64,000 nucleotides of DNA, taken from Actinomadura sp. J1-007. GTDB taxonomy: Bacteria > Actinomycetota > Actinomycetes > Streptosporangiales > Streptosporangiaceae. Positions 44,300 through 53,250 of the stretch are shown here, piece after piece; the stretch's first letter is position 1; each line of letters begins with the position of its first letter. The notes under the pieces are model-generated. The model had not been told where the DNA came from. It ran no database searches and saw nothing but the letters and a program-made list of their open reading frames with translations. The position numbers were made by a program, and so were the translations under genes. The stretch covers positions 5,518,001 to 5,582,000 of the forward strand of contig NZ_WING01000001.1 of the NCBI RefSeq assembly GCF_009793335.1. The letters are read 5' to 3'.

Positions 44300-44673
44300 G
44301 CCACGCTAGACCACCCCGAAGCCGGACAGCGGCACTTCTCCGCCGCCCGCCCCGCCCCACGACAGCAATGGCTCTGATCACGACAGGCCCTGGAGGGGAG
44401 GGCCGGACACGACCTGGTACTGGCGGCGCGCACAGGCCCGGCTGGTATCGGTCGTGCGCTTCAAACCGGTTGTTCTCAAGAATGGCGTGCGGGCCGTCGT
44501 CCAGGCAGCCTGGCGCGGCGGACCGTTCGGGCGCTAAAGGGGCCGGACGAAGTTCCCCGGGTGCGGCTCCGCGATTCCGGGGTTCGATTCGTTGCACCGC
44601 GTCGTACCGATCGCGCGTTGGGAGCGGCCCGGCGGTCGACGCGGACGGGGGGAGAGAGCGGTTGCGCGTGGAG

Positions 44674-45674
44674 CTAGGGGGTTGGGGGTTGTCGAGCAGC
44701 GCGGTGCCCAGGTCGGTGGGCTCGTGGAGGGCGGTGTTGCGGTATCGGAGTGTGTGGATCAGGCCGGCTCGGCGTAGGACGGTGGCGTGTTCGCTGGCGC
44801 TGGGCGGGGCGATGCCGATGAGCGCGGCGAGTTCGGTGGTGGTGCAGCCGGGGTGGTCGGCGATGGCGGCCAGGACGTTCGCGCGGGTACGGCCGAGTAG
44901 TGCGGCCAGGGCTGCATGGCCGGGCCGGGTGTCGCGGGGGGCGAGGGCGGTCAGGTGCAGCAGGGGCTGGTCCTGGAAGGCGGGATAGCTGAGGACGGGT
45001 TGGGGCCGGGCGTCGTCGTCGACGCTGGTCCCGGAGCCGAACAGCGACGGGGCCAGCAGGAGTCCCTGGCCTTCCAGGTGCAGGTCGTGGTCGATGTGGG
45101 GCGGCATCCGCACTTCCAGGACGGGCGGATTCCAACTGACCGACCGTGGGCTCACCTGGGCGAGCATGGCTTCTACGCCTCCGTTCAGGAAATGGCGCGT
45201 GCGCATGGTGCGGTCGGCGATGAAGTGCTGGGTGAGTCGCGGCCAGACGGGCTCGAGCAGGGCGTGGTGCAGATCGGCGAATCCTCGGTAAAGGCGTTCT
45301 CGTAATTCCGCGTCGTCCGATAGCCGGCGGGCCCAGTCCGCCATGGGCCGGTGGTGGGCCAGCCGCGCCAGGTCATCGTGTAGGTGTTCGGGCGGGATGC
45401 TGCGTATCCGGTCGAGCTGCTCCTCGAACGTTCCGTTTCCGACGGGCGTGAGCAGGGCGGGGGACCAGCCGGTCCGCGGGATGAGCGAGAGCGCCATCCG
45501 CGCCGAGACGGATAAGCGTGCGCGGGTGCGTCGCCTCCATGCGTCCAGGCGGGCGGGGTTCACGCCGTCTTTGAGGGTGCGGGCCGCGCGGTCGAGTTCG
45601 GTCAGCGGAACGGGCGCGTGGGCCAGACGTGTGCGGGCGAGGTCCTGGTCGGTGAAGTGAATGCGGTACGACAT
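44674..45674 (-). pseudogene. ArsR-type winged-helix regulator, stop lost by a probable single-base deletion
   Basis: From ATG 45674 the protein has an about 230-residue effector part (LTELDRAARTLKDGVNPARL, then LYRGFADLHHALLEPVWPRL). A C-terminal winged helix follows (RTRANVLAAIADHPGCTTTE, then PSASEHATVLRRAGLIHTLR). As written the frame stays open to 43821, running antiparallel to nothing but through the PPOX gene. One more G in the run 44677-44681 puts a TAG in frame at 44674-44676, after LLDNPQPP. That gives 333 residues (1001 + 1 = 334 codons), normal for this class. Target unknown. Confidence 0.7.
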
Positions 45675-45904
45675 GCCCTGAATTTCTTTCTGTCCGCAGC
45701 TCAGGGGCCTGGGCGCCGGTGCCTGCGTCTGGCTCGTCCGAGCCTAACTCCCGGTGCGTGGAGACGTCCGCTGACGGCCTTGTTCGGCCCTGGCCGAATC
45801 ATGTCGCGGTCAACGCCTCGGGGTGCGGACACTGGCCACACGGCAGCGAATCGCCTGCCAGGGATGGGGCGAGGCCCTTTCCGCGTATTCCCGCGATTCC
45901 CCGG

Positions 45905-46557
45905 CTACAGGGGCGCCGGGGGAATCGTGATTTCGTCGGTGACTCGTCCGCTCCGTTGTCCACGTCGGCACGGAAGGCTGCTGCGAACGAATCCGGTGGA
46001 GGCGGGACGCGGTTCGCGGCGTGGCACCGGACCACGTCCAAGGGGGCCAGAGGGTTTATGGCGTTGGGGTATTTGGCTGGTTGGTTGAGGCGCGGGCTGG
46101 GCTCGGGGGTGGAGGGGGGTGGCGGATAGTAGGGCGAAGAGGATTGTGCAGGGTTTGTCGGAGCGGTTGTCCCAGGCGTGGTTGGTGCCTCGCTGGATCA
46201 GGACGTCGCCGGGGCGCATGAGGGTTTCGCCGCTGTCCAGGACGCTGTAGATCGCGCCGTCGATGACGTAGGCGTAGTCGAGTGAATCGGTGCGATGGAC
46301 GTACGCGGTCGCGCCTGGTTCGTGTGGGGGAACTCGACCACGCGTAGCACGCTGCCTCGGGATGGGGGCGCCAGCGGCACTCCGGGGCCGATCGGGTCGC
46401 GGTAGGGGGTCGCGTTGCTGGGGCTTCCCTCGTGCAGCCAGAGGTTGGTCACGGTGGCGTTGGCGGTGGTCTCGACGTGCGGGCATTCGCGGTCTTCGAC
46501 GACGGTGGAGCGTCCGTCGGGGTCGTGGCCGGTGACGATTCTGCGGAACGTTCGCAT
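45905..46557 (-). pseudogene. cupin-domain protein, single-base frameshift
   Basis: ATG 46557 overlaps the lipocalin stop (TAATG). The first frame begins FRRIVTGHDPDGRSTVVEDR and reaches SVLRVVEFP. The other supplies EPGATAYVHRTDSLDYAYVI, GETLMRPGDVLIQRGTNHAW (the cupin metal-binding His and Gly) and a tail. One extra base in the G5 run at 46326-46330 restores VVEFPPHEPGATAY and 217 residues (653 + 1 = 218 codons). The C-terminal tail past ILFALLSATP is Pro/Arg-rich and longer than usual, so a second error there is possible. It is the last gene of the catabolic operon. Confidence 0.75.
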
Positions 46558-47030
46558 TACCGGGCCCCTTTTCGCTGCCAGAGGATGTGGCTTCCGAGTG
46601 GTTCGCCGCCCATCTTCATCGGCGGAGTGTCGAGTTTCAGAGTGTTCTCGTCCTCGAAGACGCATGTTCTGGTGAGGTCGGCGCCGACGAAGTTCGGGAA
46701 CGTCGCGATCTTCACGTGGTGGACGACCGTCGCGGTCGGCTCGTCGACCTCGTAGGTTCCGGCGTACGAGATGATCGAGCGGTACGCCTCGGCCCGTTCC
46801 TGCTGCGTGCCGCCGTCGAGCGACCCGTCGGCGAAGGGCGCTCGTTCGGCGAGCGTGAGGTTGGCGCTCATCGTTCCTTCTCCGGTGTAAATGAGCAGTC
46901 CGGTGCAGGCTGTGGCGGGGCCGAGGGGCGGATCGATCGTTTCCCCGCCGCGGAAGACCTTCCAGTCGATCATTCGCCAACTGCCGAGAAGGCGGGCGCG
47001 GACGGAGGGCGTTGCCGATGGTTGTCTCAT
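46557..47030 (-). CDS. lipocalin-like domain protein
   Basis: 157 residues. A small beta-barrel is shown by the opening LLGSWRMIDWKVFRGGE, then TGLLIYTGEGTMSANLTLAE, VHHVKIATFPNFVGADLTRT and the closing GSHILWQRK. This matches the lipocalin-like domain family often encoded in operons with oxygenases, where it may carry or bind a small hydrophobic substrate. It starts four bases after the dioxygenase stop and is coupled to the cupin by a TAATG overlap. There is no signal peptide, so it is cytoplasmic. Confidence 0.88.
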   Translation of the reverse strand: MRQPSATPSVRARLLGSWRMIDWKVFRGGETIDPPLGPATACTGLLIYTGEGTMSANLTLAERAPFADGSLDGGTQQERAEAYRSIISYAGTYEVDEPTATVVHHVKIATFPNFVGADLTRTCVFEDENTLKLDTPPMKMGGEPLGSHILWQRKGAR

Positions 47031-47034
47031 CGGT

Positions 47035-47973
47035 TCACACCGGTGGCGCGATGAACAGGCCGCGGTCGACGTCGTTGTGCGAGCGGGCCGCGATGGACTC
47101 GTTCATCTCGTTCGCGGTGCCCCACTGGTCGGCGTTGGCGGGATCGGTGAGGTCGTAGATGTGCGGGTGCCAGGTGTCCTCGTCGATGATCTCCAGTTCG
47201 GTGGTGTACTCGACGGTGTTCCCGGCCCGGTCGAGGAAGTAGCTGAACGAGTTGTCCCCGGCGCGGTGCCGTCCGGGCCCCCAGAGCCGCTCGAAGCCGA
47301 GGCGGCGCAGGCGGCCGGTGCCGCGCATGAACTCGTCGACGCCGCGCATCTCGAACGAGGCGTGGTGGAAGGCGGCGTGCGGGCCGCGTACGAAGCCGAA
47401 GCTGTGGTGGAACGTGTTGCACCGCAGGAACCACATGATCTCGCGGTCGCCGATGCGCATCGTGTCGGACAGCCGGAATCCGAGTTTCTCGATATACCAG
47501 CGGACGGTCACTTCCGGAGTGGGCGTGTTCATCAGCACGTGCGAAAGCCGTACCGGCACGGATTCGCGCTCTTCGATCCTCCGGTGCGCGCGGACCGTCA
47601 CGTCCGCGGAGACCTCGACGACCCGTCCCTCGTTGTCGAAGAACCGGACGCCGTAGCCGCCGCCCGGGGTGTCGAGCGCGCGGGGCTCGTGGACGAGCGT
47701 CACCCCTTGGGCGATGAGTCGCTCGGTCAGGGCGTCCACGTCGGCGGGACGGGCGGCGCCGAAAGCGATGAGGTCCGTGCGCTTCCGGACGTCCTTGCGC
47801 AGCCGGACGACGTACAGTTCCGGTGAGCCTTCGGCGGCGAGAAAGGACACGTCCGAGTCGTTGGCGGTCTCCGTCAGTCCCCACGTCTCCAGGTAGAACG
47901 TGCGCTGTTCGGAGAAGTTCGGCATCGCGATGTCGACGTGCCGCAGATGTGTGATCAGGCCGGTGGCGTTCAT
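47035..47973 (-). CDS. VOC-family extradiol-type ring-cleavage dioxygenase
   Basis: 312 residues from ATG 47973, overlapping the hydrolase stop (ATGA), with GAAGGGA upstream. Two vicinal-oxygen-chelate modules are present: residues 1-135 (LRHVDIAMPNFSEQRTFYLE) and 140-300. The second keeps the metal set: His in RLSHVLMNTPTPEVTVRWYI, His in AAFHHASFEMRG and Glu in NTVEYTTELEI. That is the pattern of catechol 2,3-dioxygenase-type Fe(II) enzymes. It would open a dihydroxylated ring made by the adjacent monooxygenase(s), and the FrsA-like hydrolase would act on the product. The substrate is not identifiable. Confidence 0.92.
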   Translation of the reverse strand: MNATGLITHLRHVDIAMPNFSEQRTFYLETWGLTETANDSDVSFLAAEGSPELYVVRLRKDVRKRTDLIAFGAARPADVDALTERLIAQGVTLVHEPRALDTPGGGYGVRFFDNEGRVVEVSADVTVRAHRRIEERESVPVRLSHVLMNTPTPEVTVRWYIEKLGFRLSDTMRIGDREIMWFLRCNTFHHSFGFVRGPHAAFHHASFEMRGVDEFMRGTGRLRRLGFERLWGPGRHRAGDNSFSYFLDRAGNTVEYTTELEIIDEDTWHPHIYDLTDPANADQWGTANEMNESIAARSHNDVDRGLFIAPPV

Positions 47974-49130
47974 GTCAGTTCCCTTCTGCTGCCGGTCGGA
48001 CGAGCCGGTGGGGCGAGCCGGTCGGTCAGCCAGTCGACGATGGTGGGCAGGACGGGGCCCGATCCCATGTGCCCGCCGGGAAAGAGCCGCGCGGACTTCG
48101 GCGCGCCGTGTTCGAGGGCGAGGTGGATGTCGGCGGAGGCGTTCTGCTGGTCGTCCTTTCCGTTGACCAGCAGCAGCGGGCACGACTCCTGGTCCAGAAT
48201 TCCCTGGTCCAGCAGGGAGAGTTCGGGGCAGCGCGCGACGTAGTCCGCGAAGGTGGTGCCGCCGAAGATGCGCGCGCGGGCGGGCATGAGGTCCATCAGG
48301 TAGGACGAGGCGTTCCGGGACTTCTCCTGCCATTCGGGCTGGAACGTCAAGTGCACCCCGCCGCCCCAATTGACCGCGGCGGTGAGGTGTTCGCGGTGCG
48401 TGTGCGCCAGTTTCATCGCCCAGTACCCGCCGAAGGACAGGCCGAGGGCCGCGACCCGTTCCGAGTCGAGGTCGTCCCTGTTCCGCAGCCATTCGAACAC
48501 CGGATTCCACTGGCGTTCCGCGTCGGGACCGGCGAGCACCGGAGACTGCCCGACGCCCGGCTTGTCGATGTGCACCGTGGCGAAACCGCGTTCGCGCAGG
48601 AGCCGGCCGCGGGCGTAACTCTCCTCTTTCCACACGTCGATTCCGCCCCACATCAGCACGACCGGTGGCCTGGCCGCGTCGGGTCCGGGCGGCCGGGCCA
48701 CCAGGAACGAGACGGAGCGGCCTTCGCCCGCGCGGCCGTCGAACGGGACGCTGACCTGCTCGACGGGCGTCTTCTCCCGTTCGCAGACCCGGGCGAAATA
48801 GGTGCGGGCCAGCTCGTACGCGGCCAGCTTGGCGGGATGGGTGGGGGATGGATACCGCCCGAGGAACGCGAACTGATACGCCTGCCACCAGTTCTCCAGG
48901 GCGGTGTCGCGGTCGCCGTCGATATCGGCCCGTTCGGCCGCGGACGCGAACTCCGCCGCGCCGCCGAGCCAGTGCTCCGCCCAACGGACCGGGTCGACGC
49001 CGGGAAGCGTCTCGATGTATCGGGAGGCCGCGGCCTCGCCGATGGCGTTGAACGGGTTGCGCCGCTGAGCGAGATGCGCGCGCAGCCACGACTTCGCCTC
49101 GGGCAGGGACGGGGTGGCGTTGTCGGACAA
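47970..49130 (-). CDS. FrsA/dihydroxypseudooxynicotine-hydrolase-like alpha/beta hydrolase
   Basis: 386 residues from TTG 49130, chosen for the AGGAGG site (49136-49141) five bases upstream. A GTG at 49148 overlaps the upstream stop and is the alternative (392 residues). A helical N-terminal part (WLRAHLAQRRNPFNAIGEAA) precedes the alpha/beta fold: VVLMWGGIDVWKEES (oxyanion region), Ser nucleophile in VAALGLSFGGYWAMK, Asp in LLLVNGKDDQQ and His in LFPGGHMGSG. This family includes C-C-bond and ester hydrolases from aromatic and pyridine catabolism. Its relative is encoded at 52102 on the other strand. Confidence 0.9.
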   Translation of the reverse strand: MSDNATPSLPEAKSWLRAHLAQRRNPFNAIGEAAASRYIETLPGVDPVRWAEHWLGGAAEFASAAERADIDGDRDTALENWWQAYQFAFLGRYPSPTHPAKLAAYELARTYFARVCEREKTPVEQVSVPFDGRAGEGRSVSFLVARPPGPDAARPPVVLMWGGIDVWKEESYARGRLLRERGFATVHIDKPGVGQSPVLAGPDAERQWNPVFEWLRNRDDLDSERVAALGLSFGGYWAMKLAHTHREHLTAAVNWGGGVHLTFQPEWQEKSRNASSYLMDLMPARARIFGGTTFADYVARCPELSLLDQGILDQESCPLLLVNGKDDQQNASADIHLALEHGAPKSARLFPGGHMGSGPVLPTIVDWLTDRLAPPARPTGSRRELT

Positions 49131-49144
49131 CCGAACCTCCTGTG

Positions 49145-50269
49145 TCACGCCGGCTGAGCCATCCGCCGATGGCACGTTTCGATGAGCGGGTACGCGTCGC
49201 GGTGCCGTTGCTCCTGTTCGAGACGGGCGATCGCGACCGAGGTCCTCACCAGGACCGAGCACCGTTCCCTGCGGCGTTCGGTGAACGTTTCGAGGGCCTC
49301 GCGGACGTCCTCGCACCGGTCCAGTTCCTGCGCCAGGACCAGGCCGTCCTCGATCGCGAGCGCGGCCCCGCTGGCCATCTGCGGCGAGGGCGCGTGCGCG
49401 GCGTCGCCGATGACGACACTCGTCCCGGCGGACCACGGCGCGTCCACGAACGCGGTCTGCACGGGCCGTCGGATCACCGAGCCGGACCGCGCGACCTCGG
49501 GCCGCACCTCGGCGGCACGGCCGGTGAACGGGGCCAGCAGCTCTCCCATCCGCGCGGCGAGGTCGGCGTCCGGAAGCACGTCCGGCCGGACCCCGTTCTC
49601 GGTGAGGAACACGTATGCCTGGCTCGGGGAGATCGGCACGACGCCCGTCTGGTGGCCGACACCCGCGAAGGTGTGGATGCCGGTGGCCCAGGCAGGGCGC
49701 GGCACGAGGGCCCGCCACACCATCTGGCCGTGGTAGCGGATCGGGGCGGAACGGCCGATGAGGTCACGGACGACGGAACGGATCCCGTCGGCGCCCACGA
49801 GCAGTTCGACGTCTCGCGTCGTTCCGTCGGTCAGTTCGGCGCGTACCCGGCCGTCCCCCTGGTCCAGGCGGGAGACGCTGAGTCCGTGGCGGGTCCGCGC
49901 GCCGAGCCGCAGCGCCTCGGCGCGCAGGATCCGGTGCAGCTCCGGGCGCGCGATCCCCGCCATGGCCGGGCGGTCCCGGCCGATCAGGCGCGGGAGCCCG
50001 ATCGGGGTCGCCGCCCCGTCCGCGTCGACGTTGGTGATCACGCTCATGCCGTATCCGGCGGCAAGGCACTGGTCCGCGAGCCCCAGGCCGTCGAGCGCGC
50101 GAAGCGAAGGGCCGGTCAGGCTCAGCCCCCATCCGGCGGTGGCGCCCTCGGCGCCCGCTTCGATGACCTCGACGAGCCATCCCCGCCGGGCCAGGGCGCT
50201 CGCCGCCGTCAGTCCCGCGATGCCGGCGCCGACGATCAGCGCTGAACGCGCGCCGCCACTGTTGTCCAT
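49145..50269 (-). CDS. FAD-dependent aromatic monooxygenase
   Basis: 374 residues from ATG 50269 (GGAGGG four bases upstream), leading the minus-strand operon. FAD motif I is ALIVGAGIAGLTAASALARR with Glu ending the next strand (VEVIEAG). The DG motif is LLVGADGIRSVVRDLIGRS and the third motif is VVIGDAAHAPSPQMASGAAL. It belongs to the PHBH-type class A flavoprotein hydroxylases. Downstream hydrolase and dioxygenase genes suggest that it prepares an aromatic substrate for ring cleavage. Confidence 0.93.
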   Translation of the reverse strand: MDNSGGARSALIVGAGIAGLTAASALARRGWLVEVIEAGAEGATAGWGLSLTGPSLRALDGLGLADQCLAAGYGMSVITNVDADGAATPIGLPRLIGRDRPAMAGIARPELHRILRAEALRLGARTRHGLSVSRLDQGDGRVRAELTDGTTRDVELLVGADGIRSVVRDLIGRSAPIRYHGQMVWRALVPRPAWATGIHTFAGVGHQTGVVPISPSQAYVFLTENGVRPDVLPDADLAARMGELLAPFTGRAAEVRPEVARSGSVIRRPVQTAFVDAPWSAGTSVVIGDAAHAPSPQMASGAALAIEDGLVLAQELDRCEDVREALETFTERRRERCSVLVRTSVAIARLEQEQRHRDAYPLIETCHRRMAQPA

Positions 50270-50322
50270 AGGCCCTCCAAGCCGTTGCGCTCGGCCAAGG
50301 TAGGGCGGCGGCCTCGGGCTTT

Positions 50323-50399
50323 CTGTCCGGTTCGGGAGGAGGTCGTCCGGTTCCGGCAACGGTTCCGGAAGGGGATAACGAACGTCTGGAACCGGACAG
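50323..50399. promoter_or_regulatory. TCCGGTTC half-sites between the divergent catabolic operons
   Basis: TCCGGTTC occurs at 50326-50333 and 50346-50353 (20 bp apart) and inverted at 50389-50396. The outer copies extend to a perfect 11-bp inverted pair (50323-50333 and 50389-50399), and a related GGTTCCGG lies at 50361-50368. Two-turn direct repeats are the usual AraC-family operator form; the AraC gene at 53251 is the likely binder. Confidence 0.65.
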
Positions 50400-50488
50400 C
50401 GGCCCCGCGACCGCCCGCTTAGCGTGTCCGGTCCCGCGCGCGCACGTGCCGCGACGGCCTTGCGCCCGACCCCTCACCGGAGGCAACG

Positions 50489-52105
50489 ATGTCCGAGACC
50501 ACCGATCCGGCCGGACGGCCGGGCGACGACGTCCTCTACGACGTCGTTCTGATCGGGTACGGCCCGGTCGGCCAGACCCTGGCGGCGCTGCTCGGGCAGG
50601 CCGGCCGCGAGGTCGCGGTGTTCGAGCGCTGGCCCCGGCTGTACGGCCGGGCGCGCGCCGGGCACGTCGACCACGAGATCATGCGGATCTTCCAGTCCCT
50701 CGGCATCGCCGAACGGGTCGAGCGGGACATGTTCCGCGCCACCAAGTACGTGTTCCGCAACGCGGACGGCGAGACCCTGCTGACCTTCGACTGGGACGCC
50801 GACGGCATCTCCGGGTGGCCCTCGGACTACATCATGTACCAGCCGTCGATCGAGGACGCGCTCGACGCGGCGGTGCGCGCCCAGCCGACCGTCTCGGTGC
50901 ACCAGGGCTGGGAGGCCACCGCGATCGCCCCGCACGAGGACCACGTCGAAATCACCCTGCGCGAGAGCACCGAGTCCCGTTCCGGCGAGAGCGCTTCCGG
51001 CGCGCGGACCCGGACGGTCCGGGCCCGGTACCTGGTGGGCGCCGACGGCGCGAACAGCTTCGTCCGTACGCGGCTCGGCGCCTCCCAGACCGACTTCGGG
51101 TTCCGGGAGACCTGGTTCGTCTGCGACCTGGAGCCGAACGTCCCGCTGGACCTCGGATTCGACAACGGGCAGGTGTGCGACCCGGCCCGGCCGCACTGCC
51201 TGTTCCAGCTCGGCGCCCGGCACCGCCGGTTCGAGTTCGCGCTGCTGCCCGGCGAGGACCCCGGACGGTTCCGCGACCCGCGGGCGGCCTGGGAGCTGCT
51301 CGCTCCGTACGGCGTCACACCGGGCAAGGCCGATCTCGTCCGGCACGCGGTCTACACCTTCGAGGCCAAGCTCGCCGACCGGTGGCGCCGCGGCCGGATC
51401 CTGCTGGCCGGCGACGCCGCGCACGTCATGCCGCCGTTCATGGGGCAGGGGATGTGCTCGGGGATCCGCGACGCCAAGGCGCTGGCCTGGCGGCTCGACC
51501 TGGTGCTGCGCGGCCTCGCCGCCGACGCCGTTCTCGACGGCTACCAGGCCGAACGGGCGCCGCACGTCGAGACGCTGATCCGGATGTCCGTCGAGGCGGG
51601 CCGGGTGTCCTGCACGTTCGACCCGGAGATCGCCGCGGCCAGGGACGAGGCGTTCCGGCGCGGCGAGGTCGCGCCCCCGCCGCCGTTCCCGCACCTGCTC
51701 GACGGGCTGCTCGACACCGGGGCCGGAGGAAGGGCGGCCGAGGTCGTGGGCCGGCTCGCCCCGCAGGGCCGGGTGCGGAGCGGCGGTCGGACCGGGCGGT
51801 TCGACGACGTGGTCGGCCACGGATGGACGCTGCTGCTCGCCCCCGGCGCGGACTGCGATCTCACCCCCGGCCAGGCCGCCGTCCTCGACCGGCTCGGCGC
51901 CCGGATCGTCGCCCTCGGCGAGGACCCCGCCGACATCGACGGCTACTACGCTGGCTACTTCGCCCGGACGGGCCTCTCGATGATCCTCTACCGCCCGGAC
52001 TTCTACGTCTTCGGCGCCGCCGAGGACGGCGCCGCGGCCGGCCGGGTCGTGGACGCGCTCGGCCGTTCGATCGGCGGGCCCTCGCAGATCCCGGCCGTTC
52101 CGTGA
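50489..52105 (+). CDS. MhpA-like FAD-dependent aromatic hydroxylase
   Basis: 538 residues from ATG 50489, with GGAGGCA just upstream. FAD motif I is VVLIGYGPVGQTLAALLGQA, the DG motif VGADGANSFVRTRLGA, and motif III ILLAGDAAHVMPPFMGQGMC. The long C-terminal thioredoxin-like extension (about 400-538, GWTLLLAPGADCDLTPGQAA) marks the phenol/3-(3-hydroxyphenyl)propionate hydroxylase group. The TGA overlaps the next GTG (GTGA). It is the first gene of the plus-strand operon, divergent from another monooxygenase across a shared regulatory region. Confidence 0.94.
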   Translation: MSETTDPAGRPGDDVLYDVVLIGYGPVGQTLAALLGQAGREVAVFERWPRLYGRARAGHVDHEIMRIFQSLGIAERVERDMFRATKYVFRNADGETLLTFDWDADGISGWPSDYIMYQPSIEDALDAAVRAQPTVSVHQGWEATAIAPHEDHVEITLRESTESRSGESASGARTRTVRARYLVGADGANSFVRTRLGASQTDFGFRETWFVCDLEPNVPLDLGFDNGQVCDPARPHCLFQLGARHRRFEFALLPGEDPGRFRDPRAAWELLAPYGVTPGKADLVRHAVYTFEAKLADRWRRGRILLAGDAAHVMPPFMGQGMCSGIRDAKALAWRLDLVLRGLAADAVLDGYQAERAPHVETLIRMSVEAGRVSCTFDPEIAAARDEAFRRGEVAPPPPFPHLLDGLLDTGAGGRAAEVVGRLAPQGRVRSGGRTGRFDDVVGHGWTLLLAPGADCDLTPGQAAVLDRLGARIVALGEDPADIDGYYAGYFARTGLSMILYRPDFYVFGAAEDGAAAGRVVDALGRSIGGPSQIPAVP

Positions 52106-53247
52106 GCGCGGCCCCGGACTGGAAGGCCGCCGCGGAGGCGCACAAGCGGGCGATGCCGGTGCAGCGCCTCGTCGGCAACGGCATGGACCTCGCCGACGCC
52201 GGCGAGCTCTACCGGCTCGTGGACCTCGGACGGCCGTGGGACGCGGTCGCCGAGGAGCTGGGCGAGCGCGACCTGGCCCGCGCGGACGCCGCCCTCGCCG
52301 AGGGGCACACCGCGACCGCGCGCGGCTGGTACCTGTTCGCGTCGGCGTGCTTCCGGGTCGGGCAGGTCCCGCTCGCCGACACCGAGCCGCGCAAGCGGGA
52401 GCTGTACCGCAAGCTGATCGCGGCCTTCGGCGCGGCGGGCGCGCTGGCCGTGCCGGTCGCCGAGCACCTGGACGTGGACACCCCGGCCGGGGTCGTGTCG
52501 GGCTGGCTGCTGCGCCCCGCCGGGGTACGGAACCCGCCCGCGGTGGTGATCGTCGGCGGGTTCGACGGGTGGCGGGAGGAGTACCACCTCGGCGCCACGT
52601 ACCTGCTCGACCGCGGGATCGCCGCGTTCCTCGCCGACGGTCCCGGCCAAGGGGAGAGCAGGCTGTTCCACGGCAGCCGGATGACCCCGGACGTGGCCGG
52701 GGCGTTCGGGACCGTCGCGGAGAGCCTGCGCGCGGACGGCAGGCTCGGCGACCGGGTCGGGATCTGGGGGAACAGCATGGGCGGGTTCCTCGCCGCGCTG
52801 GCCGCGAGCGCGGACGAGGCGTTCGCCGCCTGCTGCGTCAACGGCGGCACCGTCCGTCCCGCCGAGGTCCTGGACCGCTACCCGAGGTTCGTCGAGAAGG
52901 TGCGGCCGCTGCTCGGGATCGACGATCCCGAGCGGGCTCGGGCGGCGATGCGGCGCTACCGGCTCACCCCGGAGCGCCTGGCCCGCCTGCGGGCCCCGTT
53001 GCTGGTCCTGCACGGCAGGCCCGACCGGGTGTTCCTGATCGAGAACGCCCGCGCGCTGTACGACGCCGCGGGATCGTCCGACAAGCGCTGGGCCGAGTGG
53101 CCCGACGGCGACCACTGCGTCTACAACCATTCGTACGAGAAGCACGTGCTCGTCGCGGATTGGTTCGCCGACCGGCTCTCCGCCTCAACGGCCCATGCTC
53201 CGCCCCCTCGACCGGTGGCATCATCGAACCGCGTACCGAAGAGGTGA
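52102..53247 (+). CDS. FrsA-like alpha/beta hydrolase
   Basis: 381 residues from GTG 52102 (four-base overlap with the hydroxylase). An N-terminal helical cap (LVDLGRPWDAVAEELGERDL) precedes the hydrolase core: VVIVGGFDGWREEYHLG, Ser in VGIWGNSMGGFLAALAAS, Asp in LVLHGRPDRVFLIE and His in WPDGDHCVYNHSYEKH. It is the same class as the hydrolase at 47970-49130, so each arm of the divergent locus has a monooxygenase plus a hydrolase. That may reflect duplication of a catabolic module. Probably acts on a ring-derived or side-chain C-C or ester bond. Confidence 0.9.
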   Translation: MSAAPDWKAAAEAHKRAMPVQRLVGNGMDLADAGELYRLVDLGRPWDAVAEELGERDLARADAALAEGHTATARGWYLFASACFRVGQVPLADTEPRKRELYRKLIAAFGAAGALAVPVAEHLDVDTPAGVVSGWLLRPAGVRNPPAVVIVGGFDGWREEYHLGATYLLDRGIAAFLADGPGQGESRLFHGSRMTPDVAGAFGTVAESLRADGRLGDRVGIWGNSMGGFLAALAASADEAFAACCVNGGTVRPAEVLDRYPRFVEKVRPLLGIDDPERARAAMRRYRLTPERLARLRAPLLVLHGRPDRVFLIENARALYDAAGSSDKRWAEWPDGDHCVYNHSYEKHVLVADWFADRLSASTAHAPPPRPVASSNRVPKR

Positions 53248-53250
53248 GCA

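Noticed and set aside
45905..53247. An antibiotic biosynthetic cluster
   Set aside because: No synthase, carrier protein or scaffold-forming enzyme is present; oxygenases with hydrolases and a VOC dioxygenase fit catabolism better.
50446..53247. A 933-residue fusion of hydroxylase and hydrolase in one frame
   Set aside because: The long frame only overlaps the hydroxylase in a wrong frame; the real hydrolase begins at GTG 52102 after a GTGA overlap.
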